From: Hufsiella arboris
Lineage (GTDB): Bacteria; Bacteroidota; Bacteroidia; Sphingobacteriales; Sphingobacteriaceae
DNA: 64,000 nucleotides
NCBI RefSeq assembly: GCF_009834875.1
Contig: NZ_WVHT01000002.1
Coordinates: 310,001 to 374,000 of the forward strand
Direction: 5' to 3'
The first letter of the stretch is position 1. Each line of letters opens with the position of its first letter. This document shows, piece after piece, positions 62,876 through 64,000 of the stretch. A program made the position numbers and the translations under genes. The notes below the pieces were generated by a model. It saw nothing but the letters and a program-made list of their open reading frames with translations. It did no database searches and was not told the origin of the DNA.

Positions 62876-63187
62876 ATGAAAGGATTACTGGTACTGCTAA
62901 TTATGTATTCGATTGTTATTATTTTATCAATTGCAGTAAGACGCTTGACGATCGGTTTAAAATCCAAGTGGGTGTATATAATTTTACCAATTTATATTAT
63001 CATTATAACTATCTATATAGATCTTATGAATTGGCTTACTAACTATTTTAGAGACAAAAAAATTTACTTGGATATGGGGCATGCGAATATAGGTATACTC
63101 ATATTAGGTTTAATCAGTTATGTTACGGTACTGTTCTTTATTATAAATATTATATATAAAAGGTACAGAAAACGGCCTATGGCATAG
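62876..63187 (+). CDS. Membrane protein, probable immunity protein of RHS unit 3
   Basis: A 103-residue protein, two bases after the RHS stop. Three transmembrane segments: LLVLLIMYSIVIILSIAV (about 4-21), WVYIILPIYIIIITIYIDL (about 32-50) and IGILILGLISYVTVLFFIINII (about 72-93). The end is basic (YKRYRKRPMA). No family is recognised; role inferred from position and from the membrane-type toxin tip upstream. The stop codon lies inside the stem of the following terminator. Confidence 0.68.
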   Translation: MKGLLVLLIMYSIVIILSIAVRRLTIGLKSKWVYIILPIYIIIITIYIDLMNWLTNYFRDKKIYLDMGHANIGILILGLISYVTVLFFIINIIYKRYRKRPMA

Positions 63188-63227
63188 AAAGACAAGCCCG
63201 GCCATGCGGGGCTTGTCTTTCTATGCC
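63181..63227. terminator. Terminator hairpin with 19-bp perfect stem
   Basis: Arms 63181-63199 and 63209-63227 are perfect complements around a 9-base loop. The first arm contains the last two codons and the stop of the immunity gene. It closes the RHS array. There is no free T-run after the stem, but the second arm has a TCTTTCT stretch. Confidence 0.7.
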
Positions 63228-63699
63228 AAGTTAAGAGCTTTAAGTGCATTTGACAAATGTGATGACGGTTTTTAGATGGTAAAGCACCCACTTTAACTTA
63301 TTAAGGAATTGGAGTATTAAGCACTCTACGAGAAGCAAGACTCGGCCAATAAAGACTAACAATAGGCATTTAACTGCTGATGTGAAGAAACTGAAAAGCG
63401 CTGTCAACCTTATATTAGTACAAGTTCGCAGCATCAGGCCAGCATCGCTCTGTTGAAATTGCAGGATACATTCATTATAACGTACTAGTTGTTATAAGGG
63501 TCAACCACTTCATAAAATTAACCAATTCTCGATAGGGCTGCTTGCATGCTCACTGAAATGAATTAAATGGTTTTTCATTCGAATTTCAGATTGAGATTTA
63601 AGCTAGTTACAGCCTATTTAATTAGCAGGGGTTCGCCACGTTTTACTAAATGCCGGAATAATTTTGTATTAAAAATACGTGATTAAACATTCACTTATA
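63228..63699. other. Intergenic stretch with no supported gene
   Basis: AT-rich and broken in all frames. On the plus strand LTADVKKLKSAVNLILVQVRS (around 63372-63434) hints at a decayed coiled-coil end, perhaps of a fibre-like gene, but this is too weak to call. Confidence 0.35.
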
Positions 63700-63753
63700 A
63701 AAACACCCCCTTAATTTAGGGTGTTTTCACCCTGATAAATTGGGTGATTTTTT
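63700..63753. terminator. Tandem hairpins sharing GGGTG arms
   Basis: Hairpin one is AAAACACCC (63700-63708) with GGGTGTTTT (63719-63727); hairpin two is TCACCC (63727-63732) with GGGTGA (63742-63747), followed by TTTTTT. The CACCC of the first hairpin could also pair with the GGGTG of the second, so they may exclude each other. They lie 120-170 bases upstream of the next gene. Terminator or leader attenuator. Confidence 0.5.
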
Positions 63754-63870
63754 GTGAAAAAGTGTGAAACTTTGAGAATATTTTCACGTATTCTTGTTTC
63801 CCGATTTTTGCTGATCCTTCCGTATCGTTCCGTTTAGAAAGTTTTTTTGCGTTAAATTATTGATTGGTTG

Positions 63871-64000
63871 ATGATTAAAGCCTCGGCTCTGTACCTGGTT
63901 ATCGTGATTTCTTTTATGCTGACACTGATCCTGTCTTCAATTATCGCTGCTGCTTTTTATTTCCGGTTGCGTTCTCAGCAGGATATCCGCTATGTGCGCC
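63871..64000 (+). CDS. N-terminal part of a membrane-anchored protein (3' end outside window)
   Basis: The first 43 codons from the ATG at 63871 give MIKASALYLVIVISFMLTLI and LSSIIAAAFYFRLRSQQDIR, a single strong N-terminal transmembrane segment followed by a polar, probably periplasmic part. I associate this opening with Bacteroidota proteins of unknown function that sit near gliding or secretion genes, but 43 residues are too few for a call. The frame stays open to the window end. Confidence 0.6.
   Translation, partial: MIKASALYLVIVISFMLTLILSSIIAAAFYFRLRSQQDIRYVR

Noticed and set aside
63240-63434. 64-codon minus-strand hydrophobic frame
   Set aside because: Hydrophobicity is an artefact of AT-rich antisense sequence; no start context or relatives.

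Overview
The window looks like a chromosome of a Bacteroidota bacterium, most likely a soil or plant-associated member of the Sphingobacteriaceae or Chitinophagaceae (Mucilaginibacter/Pedobacter/Chitinophaga type). The evidence is a SusC/SusD outer-membrane pair, RteC-type regulators, LytTR two-component proteins, a DUF6520 peptide, DUF6443-type RHS proteins and secreted fibre-like proteins ending in HLPxIPS/LLKKIEELTLY domains. No rRNA, tRNA, CRISPR array, integrase or intact transposase was found. All identifications come from reading the sequence, not from database searches.

Layout. 1-1420: the 3' end of a DNA2/UPF1-type SF1 helicase gene and a small secreted Cys-rich protein. 1526-8131: a probable defence island with a WYL-like small gene, a WYL-domain remnant, a tight three-gene operon (GIY-YIG nuclease, 60-residue protein, RecF/SMC-like ATPase), and a 925-residue PIN-domain protein that meets the operon tail to tail one base apart. 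8132-10015: gene debris (an OB-fold pseudogene), an XRE regulator and a strongly folded non-coding element at 9579-9723 in front of a 91-residue ORF.

10147-22243: a G+C-richer block with a TlpA-like thioredoxin protein, SusC and SusD, a DUF6520 peptide, a MauE/DoxX-like membrane protein, a full-length LanB-type dehydratase, a LytTR response regulator with its sensor kinase, and a 50-residue Ser/Thr-rich peptide with no cysteine. I read this as a RiPP (dehydrated peptide) locus with no LanC cyclase and no ABC transporter in view. 22304-26019: a regulatory block with a 417-residue protein, an antisense-overlapping alpha-CTD-like protein, an XRE regulator flanked by two palindromes, and two RteC paralogues.

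26200-63187: a long accessory array of three two-gene RHS units (a roughly 1200-residue secreted YD-repeat protein followed by a DUF6443/RHS-core protein), each with a different C-terminal toxin-like tip and a small downstream gene that looks like its immunity gene. The tips are GIY-YIG-like, Gly-rich/hydrophobic, and zinc phospholipase C-like. Between them lie nine fibre-like secreted proteins with unrelated N-terminal regions on one shared C-terminal module. Decayed pieces of the same families (RHS, fibre tail, OB-fold, HTH, lipoprotein) lie among them. A family of short hairpins (consensus CACTGCCA-N5-TGGCAGTG, usually followed by a T-rich run) sits upstream of every RHS unit and of several fibre genes, suggesting modular cassettes that are gained, exchanged and lost. 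The window ends in the first 43 codons of a membrane-anchored protein.
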